DNA of 64,000 nucleotides from Erinaceus europaeus (taxonomy: Eukaryota; Chordata; Mammalia; Eulipotyphla; Erinaceidae). Below are positions 42,364 through 53,994 of this stretch, in pieces. Within the stretch, counting starts at the first letter, position 1. Each line of letters opens with the position of its first letter. The stretch spans positions 1 through 64,000 of the forward strand of contig NW_026647626.1 in NCBI RefSeq assembly GCF_950295315.1. The letters run 5' to 3'. The notes under the pieces are model-generated. The model had not been told where the DNA came from, did not search any database, and saw only the letters and a program-made list of their open reading frames with translations. The position numbers were made by a program, and so were the translations under genes.

Positions 42364-42889
42364 ACCTTCCACAGAGACGCACACACTTTTCCCTGAAATA
42401 ACGTGGATTGGGCTTACTGCTTTGCACTCAAGTAAAAGGTCAAAGTTTCATGGGTGGAGGGGAGAAGTGTTAAGTTTCTGGCATATGAAGGTGATAAGTG
42501 CCTAGAGAAGATCAATAGTTATATGGACAACGAAGGGAGCATGGGTTTCAGGCACAGCTGGTGGAGATGCCAGGGAACTATTTGGAAGCCCAGGACCCCG
42601 TTTTGAGCCCCTGCTCACAACTTACCCAGCTAGGGAAAAGCTGGGCTAGTGTCAAATCAGAACTGCAGCTGTTTCTCTGTCTCTCTTCCTGCTTGGGCCC
42701 TGCTCTCTCAATTTACGACTGTTTCCTTCTCCTCAATATGAAAGTTACAAATGATGTAGAGAAATACAGGGAAAGTGGGAAAAATTACCCCTGTGCCCAC
42801 TATTACATGTAACTGTTGATTGTAAACCATTCATCCCCCAAGAAAGAACAGAATAAATATTTGTGAGGTTAAAAACTTTGTAGCTTAAA

Positions 42890-43682
42890 TAGGGAACATT
42901 CTTTAGAGCCATGCAATACTACTCCATTGTGCATTGGATGTCACTGTCAAAAACAGTGCAGTAGTAGTTGTAGTAGTGTGTAGTATCTGCAAAAGGAAAT
43001 GTATTGTGTGTCAAAAGTTTCCTTAAATTATAATAGAAATCTATCAGGCAGAAGAAATGACCCCTCATGTGATATGGGACTAAATAAATAAATATGCAAA
43101 TTAATGGGGATAATCAAGGAGGATTTGAAAAAAAAATAAAAACAAAAACCACAGGAAGACCTGATTACAGCAGAAATATAGAAAACGTCTGCTGAGAAAG
43201 ACAGGGCTGCTTCAAAACTTCCATGACACTTCAGGGTCCAGGCAAATTAAGAATTCCCGACAATGAAAAGAAAGGCATACGTATTGAAGCTTACACTAGA
43301 AAATGGAGGCAAGTTCTGTGCAATGATAACTACAATTGGATACTGATAGAAAGGCTATTGGAAATGCTCCTAGAAGTCTTAAAATTTATAATTGTAGTGA
43401 ATCCTGCTCCAACTATGTGACCAATTATTTATGAGTAAGGACCCTGTTATAAATGTGGTAATTCTGCATTAAGATCAAAGAAAAAGTTCAAAAATTCTAA
43501 AAATGACTGATATATATATATGTACATATATGTATGTGTATCTTTATTATAAACTCTGAGGGATACTGGCATGGCTATGCGGAGACAGAGTATGGCTTGT
43601 GTCAGAGAGACTTACAAAGCTGAGGCTCCAGAAACCTAGGTGAAATCGCCAACAAAAAAAGCGACTCTCTTTGTATATCAGA
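42890..43682. repeat. Module C, copy 2
   Basis: Follows D1 without a SINE between. Same landmarks as copy 1, with a TATATATATATGTACATATATG core at ~43510-43540. Confidence 0.75.
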
Positions 43683-43905
43683 GCCTGTCAGTAAAATAAG
43701 TATATAAGTAAAATATTAATGAGTGCAGACAGAGTGAGTGAGAGCCCGTGAGAGTCAGAGACAGAGAAGGCAAGAAGAGAAATAGAAGAGTGGGAAAGAG
43801 ACCAGAAGTCAAAAACCTCCCACACTGTGTTCATACATGACAGGTTCAAACCTGGGTTGTCGAGATTGTAAGGCAGCAGTCTCACGTCCACAGACCCAGG
43901 ACCAC
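43683..43905 (-). mobile_element. SINE-T between C copies 2 and 3
   Basis: Same subtype as 37605-37825, with GTTGTCGAGATTG and CAGTCTCACGTCC. Confidence 0.6.
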
Positions 43906-43919
43906 CCCAGCCTTCACCA

Positions 43920-44464
43920 TATGTGTGTAGTATTTACCACACGAAATGTATTGTGAGTGTAAATTTCCCTTCAATTAAAAGAGAAAAATCTAACAAACAG
44001 AAGAAATGACCCCTCATGTAATATTGGACTAAATAAATAAATAAATATGCAAATAAATGGGGATGATCTAGGAGGATTTGAAAAAAAGAAAAACAAAAAC
44101 AAAAATAACAAGAAGACCTGATTATAGCAGAAAATGGAAACCACCTGCTGAGAAATAGAGGGCTGCTTCAAAAATTCCGAGACACTTCAGAGTCCAGGGA
44201 AATTAATATTTCAGGAGAATGAAAAGAAACTCATATGTACTGAAGTTTACACTAGAGAAATGAGGCAACTTCTGTACTATGATAGTTACAATAAGGATGC
44301 TGATAGAAATGCTATTATTAAAGCTACTGGAAGGTTCTATTATTTATAATTGTATTGAATCTTACTCCAACTAGGTGGCCAAATATTAAAGAAAAAGGAA
44401 GCTGTTATAAATGTGTTAATTCTGATAAAGATCAATTCCATAGGACAACAATTCTAAAAATGAC

Positions 44465-44520
<56 letters not shown>

Positions 44521-44685
44521 ATGAATATGTTTATTATAAAGTCTGAGAGATACTGCCATGGATATGAGGAGACAGAATATGGCTTGTGTCAGAGAGACTT
44601 ACAAAGCAGTGGCTCCAGTAGCCTAGGTGATATCACCAACAAAACAATCCAGAGATCAGCAGTGGTCCGGTAACTCTCTTTGTAT
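43920..44685. repeat. Module C, copy 3
   Basis: Forms a direct pair with copy 2, separated by SINE-T 43683-43905. It contains a pure (TA)n of ~52 bp at 44467-44518. Confidence 0.75.
44467..44518. repeat. (TA)n tract in module C, copy 3
   Basis: Pure TA run at the site where other C copies have mixed TATGTACATA. Confidence 0.95.
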
Positions 44686-44689
44686 ATCT

Positions 44690-44808
44690 GGGCCTGTCAG
44701 TAAAATAAGTATATAAGTAAAATATCAATGAGTGAATACAGAGTGTGTGATAGTTAGAGACAGAGAAGGCGAGAAGAGAAATAGATGAGTTGGAAAGTGA
44801 CCAGAAGT
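44690..44808 (-). mobile_element. SINE-T, truncated at D2
   Basis: Only the tail and CT-rich body remain; the tRNA-like head is replaced by module D2 after GACCAGAAGTC. Confidence 0.6.
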
Positions 44809-44814
44809 CTCCTC

Positions 44815-44950
44815 TGTTCTCATTGGCCAGCTCTTGGTTCAAGCCCCTAGGGTGATGTTCTTCTTCTCTAATTGGCCGGCTGTCTCTATGAATACACACT
44901 GAGCCCTCCCCTCAGGCTCAGAGGGCACAGTCTCTTAGACCCTCCCCCGG
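44815..44950 (+). promoter_or_regulatory. Promoter-like block PD2 (D2)
   Basis: D2 version without the CArG part. ATTGG at 44822 and 44871. The GC box corresponding to CCCGCCCC is CTCCCCCG, and the YY1-like site is lost (GCCGTCCT). Confidence 0.35.
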
Positions 44951-45147
44951 GGACTGTCTGCCGTCCTCTGAAGGCCCTGTTTCTGCCTACACGACCCAAC
45001 AGCTCCTGTCTGGACCCGTCCTTAGGACACTGCCTGCTTGAGCTAGGCTGGCCATGCTCTTGTGGCACACCCAGAAACACTGTCTTCACTTTCATAGCCC
45101 AGTGCCTCAGGGCACTTGCCCCATGGAGCCTTACTCGCGCAGTGGTG

Positions 45148-45161
45148 CTGCCCTCTTGTGG
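45148..45161 (-). promoter_or_regulatory. CTCF-like motif 1 of D2
   Basis: Minus strand reads CCACAAGAGGGCAG followed by CACCA, a common form of the CTCF core with one mismatch. The equivalent D1 site is weaker. Confidence 0.45.
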
Positions 45162-45390
45162 ACACACAGCAGAATGCAGCTGAGCACAAGGATTCACAAG
45201 CTCCCAGTAGAGTCATCCCAAAGAGAGAAACCCCTTCCACTTGCAAAGCCAAATGGGGGATCCCCCCACCTCACAGGAAAGAAAAGATGTCTAGAGCACT
45301 CTACATCAATTTCAACCTTGCTGTCCATGGGCCACAAATCCCAGTGTTCTCCTCATTCCACAGAATCACTACAATCAACTATGGGCTTTG

Positions 45391-45404
45391 CTGCCACCTT
45401 GTGG
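45391..45404 (-). promoter_or_regulatory. CTCF-like motif 2 of D2
   Basis: Minus strand reads CCACAAGGTGGCAG, identical to D1 motif 2. Same orientation as motif 1, 243 bp away. Confidence 0.45.
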
Positions 45405-45684
45405 ACACACAACAGAATGCAGCTGAGCTTCCCCATGCCACTCCTCTTTGAGTCTACTCAGAAAATTACACATAGCATGGGAATAGCAAAGTAAAGAACC
45501 CATCTGAGGACCACCTGGGAAAATGCAAAACACTGTCCAGAATTTCCAATGTGCCATTCATATTTGAAAAACCACTTGTGCAGTGGAAACTTCCTTTGTC
45601 ATAGCTCAACCTAGTTCGTAAGACCCTGCGTCAGGAATAAAGAAACAACAGTGGTAATCATAACTGAAACACACTTATGTACAC

Positions 45685-45685
<1 letters not shown>

Positions 45686-45713
<28 letters not shown>
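45686..45713. repeat. (CA)n tract, D2
   Basis: Pure CA run inside module D2, same position as in D1. Confidence 0.95.
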
Positions 45714-45718
<5 letters not shown>

Positions 45719-46244
45719 TCCACAGAGACGCACACACTTTTCCCTGAAATAACGTGGATTGGGCTTACTGCTTTGCACTCAAGTAAAAGGTCAAAGTTTC
45801 ATGGGTGGAGGGGAGAAGTGTTAAGTTTCTGGCATATGAAAGTGAGAAGTGCCTAGAGTAGATCTACAGTTACATGGACAACGAAGGAAGTATGGGTTGG
45901 AGGCACAGCTGGTGGAGATGCCAGGGAACTATGTGGAAGCCCAGGACCCCGTTTTGAGCTCCTGCTCACCACATACCCAGCTAGGGAAAAGCTGGGCTAG
46001 TGTCAAGTCAGAACTGCAGCTGTCTCTCTGTCTCTCTTCCTTCTTGGGCCCTGCTCTCTCAATTTATGACTGTTTCTTTCTCCTCAGTAAGAAAGATACA
46101 AATGATGTACAGAAATATAGGGAAAGAGGGGAAAATTACCCCCGTGCCCACTATTACACGTAACTGTTGACAGTAAACCATTCATCATCCAAGAAAGAGC
46201 AGAATAAATATTTGTGAGGTTAAAAACATTGTAGGTTAAACAGT

Positions 46245-47045
46245 GAACATTCTTTAGAGCCATGCAATACTAATCCATTGTGCATTGGATGTCACTGTCA
46301 AAAACAGTGCAGTAGTAGTGTGTAGTATCTGCAAAAGGAAATGTATTGTGTGGCAAAAGTTCCTTTCAATTATTAGAGAAAATCTATCAGGGAGAAGAAA
46401 TGATCCCTCATGTGATATGGGACTAAATAAATAAATAAATATGCAAATGAATGGGGATGATCTAGGAGGATTTGAAAAAAATAAAAACAAAAACCACAGG
46501 AAGACCTGATTACAGCAGAAATATAGAAAATGTCTGCTGAGAAACAGAGGGCTGCTTCAAAACTTCCCTGACACTTCAGGGTCCAGGCATATTAAGAATT
46601 CCCAAGAATGAAAAGAAAGCCATATGTATTGAAGCTTACACTAGAAAATGGAGGCAAGTTCTATGCTATGATAATTACAATGAGGATACTGATAGAAAGG
46701 CTATTGGAAATGCTCCTGGAAGGCTTATAATTTATAATTGTAGTCATTCCTGCTCCAACTTTGTGAACAATTATTTATGAATAAGGGGGCTGTTATAAAT
46801 GTGGTAATTCTGCATTCAGATCAAATAAAAAGTTCAAAAATTCTAAAAATGAATGATTATATATATGTATATATGTACATATATGTAAGTGTATCTTTAT
46901 TATAGACTCTGAGGGATACTGGCATGGCTATGAGGAGACAGAGTATGGCTGGGGCCAGGAGACTTACAAAGATGAGGCTCCAGAAACCTAGGTAAAATCG
47001 CCAAAAATCAGCCAGAGATCAGCAGTGTCCTGGTGATTCCCTTTG
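46245..47045. repeat. Module C, copy 4
   Basis: Follows D2 just as copy 2 follows D1. Internal TATATATGTATATATGTACATATATG at ~46858-46885. Confidence 0.75.
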
Positions 47046-47049
47046 TATA

Positions 47050-47265
47050 TCTGGGCCTGTCAGTAAAATAATGTATAAGTAAAATATTAATGAGTGCCGA
47101 CAGAGTGAGTGAGAGCCTGTGAGAGTCAGAGACAGAGAAGGCAAGAATAGAAATAGAAGAGTGGGAAAGAGACCAGAAATCAAAAACCTCCCACACTGTG
47201 TTCATACATGACAGGTTCAAACCTGGGTTGTAGAGATTGTAAGGCAGAAGTCTCAAGTCCACAGC
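47050..47265 (-). mobile_element. SINE-T between C copies 4 and 5
   Basis: C-associated subtype with a small deletion in the tail (AAAATAATGTATAAG). Confidence 0.6.
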
Positions 47266-47287
47266 ACCCAGACCACCCCAGCCATCA

Positions 47288-48045
47288 CCATATGTGTGTA
47301 GTATTTACCACACGAAATGTATTGTGAGTGTAAACTTCCCTTCAATTATAAGAGAAAAATCTACCAAGCAGAAGAAATGACCCCTCATGTAATATAGGAC
47401 TAAGTAAATAAATAAATATGTAAATAAATGGGGATGATCTAGGAGGATTTGAAAAATAAATGAAAAATAAAAACAAAAAGCACAAGAAGACCTGATCACA
47501 GGAGAGAATGAAAACCATCTGCTGAGAAACAGAGGGCTGCTTCAAAAATTCCGAGACACTTCAGAGTCCAGGGAAATTAAGATTTCAGGAGAATGAAAAG
47601 AAACTCATATGTACTAAAGCTTACACTAGAGAAAGGAGGCAACTTCTGTACTATGATAATTACAATAAGGATGCTGATAGAAATGCTATTAGAAATGCTA
47701 CTGAAAGGTTCTATTATTTATAATTGTATTGAATCCTGCTCCAACTAGGTGGACAATAATTAATGAAAAAGGAAGCTGTTATAAATGTGTTAATTCTGAT
47801 TGAGATCAATTACATAGGTCGACAATTCTAAAAATAACAGATATACATATATATGTGTGTGTATTTATATATATATGGATGTATATGTTTATTATATAGT
47901 CTGAGAGATACTGCCATGGATACGAGGAGACAGAATATGGCTTGTGTCAGAGAGACTTACAAAGCTGAGGCTCCAGTAGCCTAGGTGAAATCACCAACAC
48001 AACAATCCAAAGCTCAGCAGTGCTCTGACAACTCTCTTTGTATAT
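47288..48045. repeat. Module C, copy 5
   Basis: Pairs with copy 4 across SINE-T 47050-47265. Internal TATGTGTGTGTATTTATATATATATGG at ~47850-47880. Confidence 0.75.
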
Positions 48046-48047
48046 CT

Positions 48048-48268
48048 GGGCCTGTCAATAAAATAAGGATTAAGTAAAATATTACTGAGTGCAGACAGAG
48101 TGAGTGAGATCTCTCCTGTGAGAGTCAGAGACAGAGAAGGAGAGAAAAGAAATAGATGAGTTGGAAAGTGACCAGAAGTCAAAAACCTCCTACACTGTGT
48201 TCATTTATGACAGGTTCAAACCTGGCTTGAAAGATTGTAAGGCAGCAGCTCTCATGCCCACAGACCCC
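48048..48268 (-). mobile_element. SINE-T before B10
   Basis: Has lost ~10 bp in the tail (AAATAAGGATTAAG) and reads CTGGCTTGAAAGATTG in the head. Confidence 0.6.
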
Positions 48269-50333
48269 ATACAGCCCAGACTTCACCATATGCTGTACTA
48301 CCAGACCTGACAGTAATGTGTGTGTGAGTGTGTGTCTGTCTGTCTGTGTGTGTCTGTGTGTGCTCAGAGCTCACCTATAGTAGTCTCAGACCATGGGTGT
48401 CAAGGTAGCCAACCTCACCTGCAACTTATGTACAGAGAACCTAGCTGGATTGGGCAAGCCAGCTAGCCCAGATAGTGGCTAAGCAAGAATGCATATGCAA
48501 AGGGATTCTCATGTCTCCCTCTCCTGAGTTCCTGATTCAATCCCTTGCCTCACTATCATCCAAACACTGACAACGGGGTAAGCTGGGGCACCCCTCAGAA
48601 TTCAAGGGCATGAGGCTGAGTAGGGAGTCACGTTCGGCTGCCTACTCAGCCTCCAGACTCTCAGTCCACTGCTCAGGGCAGCAGAATACAAGCCAAGAAA
48701 GAACACAGAAATAGCTGTGTTTCAACATATATGGGAACTGTGTTTGACCAAACAATAGTGGATGAACCCGGCCCCTCACACCTATCCTTTGGGTCAGGCT
48801 AAGTCAATTGCTCCTGTGGTCTCACAATCCCTGATCATGGTGTCCTGGTGTCCACACATCACACTCAGAGAGATACCCAGAAGTAGGCATGCATGAGTCA
48901 CATACAAAGTCGCTCTGCTTGCAGGAAGCACAAACTCCCCGGGCCCTTGCTATGGAGAGACAAAAGGAAGATGGATTCCTCTATTGGCTGAATCAGGAGC
49001 TTCCAGTGGAGATCACAGCCCCGACCCTCACCTGAGGGCCTGGATGCTGCTAATAAAGGCAATTAGAAACACCTGTTATCACTTGGGGCCTGAGGACATA
49101 CTCTAGAATCCCTCCAGGTGCTAGCAGGCTGGCAGACCTACTGAACTCGGGATAGCTGTGCTCCGAGTTGGGAGGGCCTATGGGCCAGAGGGGATAATAT
49201 TCCCTAGATACAAGAACGAACTTCAGGTTTCAAAAGGATTTGAAACCCCAGGAGGCACTTGGAAAAGACATTTCACAGCCATCAAAACACCCTCTTTCTG
49301 AACGCTGGAAGCTTCCGTTTTGCGTGGAAAATCCGGACACTGGTGTGGCCATCAGTACAACAGATCCTTTACATTCGGCCCAATAGAGGGAAAGCACAAT
49401 GTGTGTGCCAGGGTGGTAGAGTTTCACTTCTCTTGACCTGGGCACTCATGGATTAAGGACAAGGATGCTGTGCAGGAAATTGAGGAGGCTGCATTTAGGC
49501 TGAGTGTCAGCCACAGGGCCTTGGAGAATGGGAGTCAAGCACAGAGGGCGTGGACATCTGCAGCTGGACATGGACATATGCCTGTTACCTGCAGCAGGAA
49601 CTCTGTCTCCTCAGTTCCCCTCTGTACTACGCCATATGCACGAGACTAAGTAATCCAAATGGCAAAAAAAGGAAAATTTCAACACCAGGAAGACCGAGTT
49701 CACGATGCATGCACTGACTTCCATGAAGTGTCCAGGGAAGAAGGCACGTAGAGACAGTCAGAGAGACAGAATGACAGTGACTGGAAAGGACAGAAATTCT
49801 GGCCCTGTTTTGATCAGTGCCAGAGCACTGAAGACAAACCCTCCATGCCCATGCATACTTCTTACAAGTGGCATTGTTATTTTATGTTTGTGAGGAAAGG
49901 TTACACTTAGAACATCTAGGTTTTAGCCCACTCTGAGAAGAAACACTTGGCCTGCAGCCCACTCTCCAAAACTGCCCTTGCCTCTCCAAATTGGAAGTAG
50001 TTTAGTGATACTCCAGCCAAATGCAAGCTGGCGTATTTCATCTCCCTGGTCCAGCCTCAGCCTGACCTGTGTGCAGGGAAAAGCACTATGTCTATTTCTT
50101 CTTTGATTTACAGTTTTGGGATAGGACTCGGTGGACAAAAAGAGCAAGAGGGAAGTAGATGATTTGGCAGCGGTAGTTTGTGCTGAGAGAGATATGTAGA
50201 GTGATAAACGATATGGCTCTGTGAGTTGTCTCTCATGACTGTGGCTCTGAAGGGCCAGGTGTATCCACTTTACTACCCTAATCCAGAGCTGTGCAGGTCT
50301 CTAGCTAAAAAATATTTTCAGACGTCTACATGT

Positions 50334-50335
<2 letters not shown>

Positions 50336-50380
<45 letters not shown>
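50336..50380. repeat. (TA)n tract, B10
   Basis: Pure TA run followed by GAGAGAGAAAG. Confidence 0.95.
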
Positions 50381-50390
<10 letters not shown>

Positions 50391-50961
50391 AAGACTGATG
50401 CAGTAATTTTCTACAATGGATTCGATATGCCATTCAGACAATTGATTTCGAAAACCTGGAGAGAAACTGTGCATCAGGGAAAGAACTGTCCAGAGGAGTA
50501 AAATCTCCAAATCATTAGCTATATGCAGCTCCAATGGGACAGATCGAAAAAGGCTCCAGAAGGAACTCATCCAGGAGACTCTCCACATGGACAGGCACCA
50601 CAAGTTTCCTAGTCTGGCAACACACAGGGCAGCTGCTCGTTCCCAGTGCAAGCCTCAGGGCAAAAACCTATCCCTCTTCAGTGTCTTTACATCTGAAATG
50701 AATAAAAGTGTCCAAGGGTCAAGGAGAGCTACAATGGTGTCAATATTGAGCTGTAAATCAGAATGTGCCAAGTGTTTTGCATAATATCATCTGTGCCACA
50801 GTGATTCTATTGTTCTCTCTGTCTCTCCCTCCCTCACACACACACACAAACACACACTCTCACAGTTACACACACGCACACAGCCACAGAGGCACAGGCA
50901 CAAACGTAGTTATACACATGCACACTGGACAGTTTCTGCAAGGCAGGGCCCTGGGTGAACC

Positions 50962-51250
50962 CTGCTTCGCACTTCCTGCAAGCACGCCCAGCCTTTTAAG
51001 GCCATCTCTGAGCTCCCATTGTTGGGCTTACTTCAGAAGGTCCGCAGACAGGGCACAAGCCATGCTCTGATATGCCAGAGGCCAAGGCCAAGCCCAGAAC
51101 CCCTGCCAGCAATATCATTGAACAGTGTGCTAGGACACGCCCAGAAATGTCAAGGCCGCTAGTCATTGATTGGCCAGCAACCTTGAGCACCAACCACACG
51201 GCCCTGCAGCACGCTCATTGGGCAGCCTCTGAAAGGCCCGCCCACCAGCC
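50962..51250. promoter_or_regulatory. Promoter-like block P3, B10
   Basis: CArG box intact at 50992-51001; CACTTCCTGC keeps the ETS core but loses the STAT-like palindrome. ATTGG at ~51169 and ~51218, one CCAAT site lost (CATTGAAC). CCCGCCC near 51238. Confidence 0.45.
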
Positions 51251-51414
51251 ACAGCTGCTGGAAAGAGATGAGAATTCAAAAACTGCCTACACTGTGTTCA
51301 TTGATGACAGGTTCAAACCTGGCTTGTAGAGATTGTAAGGCAGCAGCTCTCATGCCCACAGACCCCAGACAGCCCCATCCTTTACCATATGCTGTACTAC
51401 CAGAACTGACAGTA

Positions 51415-51415
<1 letters not shown>

Positions 51416-51468
<53 letters not shown>
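51416..51468. repeat. (TG)n tract, B10/B11 boundary
   Basis: About 26 TG repeats, the longest of the TG/CTGT tracts that follow every SINE head in array B. Confidence 0.95.
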
Positions 51469-51469
<1 letters not shown>

Positions 51470-51680
51470 TGGCTGTATGTGTGTGTCTGTGTGTGCTCAG
51501 AATACACCTATAGTAGTCTCTGAGCATGGGTGGCAAGGTAGCCAGCCTCACCAGCAACTTATGTACAGAGAACCTAGCTGGTTAGGGAAAGCCAGCTAGT
51601 CCAGATTCTTGCTAAGCAAGAATGCATATGCAAAGGGACTCTCATGTCTCGCTCTCCTGAGTTCCCGATTCAATCACATG

Positions 51681-52283
51681 CCTCACTATCATCCAAAAAC
51701 TGCCAACGGGGGAAGCTGGGGCGCCCCTCAGAATTCAGGGGCAGGACCTGTCCAGTCACGTTTGGCTGCATACTCAGCCTCCAGGCTCCCAGTCCACTTC
51801 TCAGGGCAGCAGATTACAAGCCCAGAAAGAACCCAGAAAGGCTGTGTCTCAACATAGATGGAAACTGTGTTTGACCATACAATATTGGATGAACCTGGCA
51901 CCTTACACCTCCCCTTTGGGTACGGCTAAGGCAATTGCTCCTGTGGACTCACAATCCCTGATCATTGTGTCCTGGTGACCACACATCACACTCAGAGAGA
52001 TTCCCAGAAGTAGGCATCCATGAGTGTCCCCTACAAAGTCGCTCTGCTTGCAGGAAGCACAAACTCCCCTGGCCCTTGATATGGAGAGACAAAAGGAAGA
52101 TGGATGCCTCCATTGGCTGAATTAGGAGCTTCCAGTGGAGATCACAGCCCCACCCCTCACCTGATGGCCTGGCTGCTGCTAATAAAGGCAATTGGAAACA
52201 CCTGTTACCACTTGAGCCCTGAGGACAAACTCAGGAATCCCTCCAGGAGCTAGCAGGCTGGCAGACCTCCTGACCACTGGATA
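51681..52283. repeat. Array B, unit B11 (only the first ~600 bp)
   Basis: Normal start through CAATTGGAAACACCTGTTACC and CTAGCAGGCTGGCAGACC, then an abrupt switch to module D3 at ~52284. The remainder up to 55187 consists of D3, two C modules, two SINE-T copies and the end of a short unit. Confidence 0.75.
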
Positions 52284-52904
52284 GCGTCAGAAATAAAGAA
52301 ACAACAGCGGTAATCATAACTGAAACACACTTATGCACACTTACACGCACACACATACACACACACACACACACCTTCCCACAGAGACGTACACACTTTT
52401 CCCTAAAATAACTTGGATTGGAGTTGCTGTTTTGCACCCTAGCAAAAGGTCAAAGTTTCATGGGTGGAGGGGAGAAGTGTTAAGTTTCTGGCATATGAAG
52501 GTGAGAAATTTCTAGAGCAGATCGATAGTTACATGGACAACGAAGAGAGCATGGGTTGGAGGGACAGCTGGTGGAGCTGCCAGGGAACTATGTGGAATCC
52601 CAGGACCCTGTTTTGAGCCCCTGGTCACCACTGACCCAGCTAGGGAAAAGCTGGGCTAGTGACAAATCAGAGCTGCAGCTGTCTCTCTGTCTCTCTTCCT
52701 GCTTGGGCCCTGCTCTCTCAATTTATGACTGTTTGCTTCTCCTCAATAAGAAAGTTACAAAGGATGTACAGAAATACAGGGATAGTGGGAAAAATTACAC
52801 TCCGTGCCCACTATTACATGGAACTGTTGACTGTAAACCACTCATCCCCCAAAAAAGAACAGAATAAATATTTGTGAGGTTAAAAACATTGTAGGTTAAA
52901 TAGT
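52284..52904. repeat. Module D3 (3' part only)
   Basis: Begins GTCAGAAATAAAGAAACAACAG, matching D1 from ~42282. It is fused to a B unit at CTGGATAGC|GTCAG. The CCAAT boxes and CTCF-like motifs are absent; the CA tract and the AATAAATATTTG end are kept. Confidence 0.75.
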
Positions 52905-53756
52905 GAACATTCTCTAGAGCCATGCAATACTAATCCATTGTGCATTGGATGTCACTGTCAAAAACAGTGCAGTAGCAGTTGTAGTAGTGTGTAGTATCTG
53001 CAAAAGGAAATGTATTGTGTGTCAAAAGTTCCCTTCAATTATTAGAGAAAATCTATCAGGCAGAAGAAACGACCCCTCATGTGATATCGGACTAAATATA
53101 TAAATAAATAAATATGCAAATAAATGGGAATGATCTAGGAGGATTTGAAAAAAATAAAACATAAAAACAAAGACCACAGGAAGACCTGATGACAGCAGAA
53201 ATATAGAAAACGTCTGCTGAGAAACAGAGGGCTGCTTCAAAAATTCCCTGACACACAGGGTCCAGGCAAATTACGAATTCCGAGAATGAAAAGAAACGCA
53301 TACGTTTTGAAGCTTACACTAGAAAATGGAGGCAAGTTCTGTGCTATGATAATTACAATATGGATACTGATAGAAAGGCTATTGGAAATGCTCCTGGAAA
53401 GTTTATAATTTATAATTGTAGTGGATCCTGCTCCAACTATGTGACCAATTATTTATGAATAAGGAGGCTATTATAAATGCAGTAATTCTGCATTCAGATC
53501 AAATAAAAAGGTCAACAATTCTAAAAATGTCTGATATATAGATAGATAGATAGATAGATAGATGTATGTATATGTACATATATGTATGTGTATCTTTATT
53601 ATCCACTATGAGGGATACTGGCATGGCTATGAGGAGACAGAGTATGGCTTGTGCCATAGAGACTTACAAAGCTGAGGCTCCAGAAACCTAGGTGAAATCG
53701 CCAACAAAACAATCCAGAGTTCAGCAGGGCCCTGGTGACTCGCTTTGTATATATGG
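52905..53756. repeat. Module C, copy 6
   Basis: Follows D3. It carries a (GATA)-type tract, TATAGATAGATAGATAGATA, at ~53535-53562 not seen in the other copies. Confidence 0.75.
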
Positions 53757-53980
53757 GCCTGTCAGTCAAATAATATATAAGTAAAATATTACTGAGTGCA
53801 GACAGAGTGAGTGAGAGCCTGTGAGAGTCAGAGACAGAGATGGCGAGAAGAGAAATATAAGAGTTGGAAATAGACCAGAAGACAAACCCCCCCTAGACTG
53901 TGTTCATTCATGACAAGTTCAAACCAGGGTTGTAGAGATTGTAAGGCAGCAGCTCTAATGCCCACAGACCCCAGACAACC
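53757..53980 (-). mobile_element. SINE-T between C copies 6 and 7
   Basis: Diverged copy: AAGTTCAAACCAGGG in the B-box region. Confidence 0.6.
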
Positions 53981-53994
53981 CAAGCCTTCACCAT

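Larger units (their letters stand above)
41424..42889. repeat. Module D1
   Basis: A ~1.45 kb module present here, at 44809-46244 (D2) and as a 3' part at 52284-52904 (D3). It begins with CCAAT and GC boxes, followed by two related segments each containing CTTGTGGACAC.CAGCAGAATGCAGCTGA (41802 and 42050). A CA microsatellite (42338-42363) and a stretch ending in AACAGAATAAATATTTG (AATAAA at ~42851) follow. The longest plus-strand frame (41969-42505) is not kept in D2, so no gene is called. Origin unknown. Confidence 0.75.
44809..46244. repeat. Module D2
   Basis: Second copy of D at an offset of ~3.35 kb from D1, beginning at CCTCTGTTCTCATTGGCCAG, where it is fused to a truncated SINE-T. It lacks the first ~40 bp of D1. 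Its first CTCF-like motif is better than that of D1. CA tract at 45686-45713. Confidence 0.75.
48548..51680. repeat. Array B, unit B10 (long subtype, complete)
   Basis: The most complete long unit, ~3.1 kb. Landmarks: CACACATCACACTCAG 48852, CCAGGAGGCACTTGG 49247, TACGCCATATGCAC 49628, GGGATAGGACTCGG 50117, (TA)n 50336-50380, CA tract ~50836-50880, CArG/CCAAT/GC block 50962-51250, SINE head ~51300-51362, long (TG)n 51416-51468. Use it as the reference for the long subtype. Confidence 0.8.

Noticed and set aside
41969..42505. 178-codon frame in module D1
   Set aside because: It includes a CA microsatellite (Thr-His repeats) and is interrupted in D2. No recognisable domain.
53535..53562. GATA repeat as a sex-chromosome (Bkm-like) signal
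   Set aside because: Only about six GATA units in one C copy; too short to say anything about chromosome identity.
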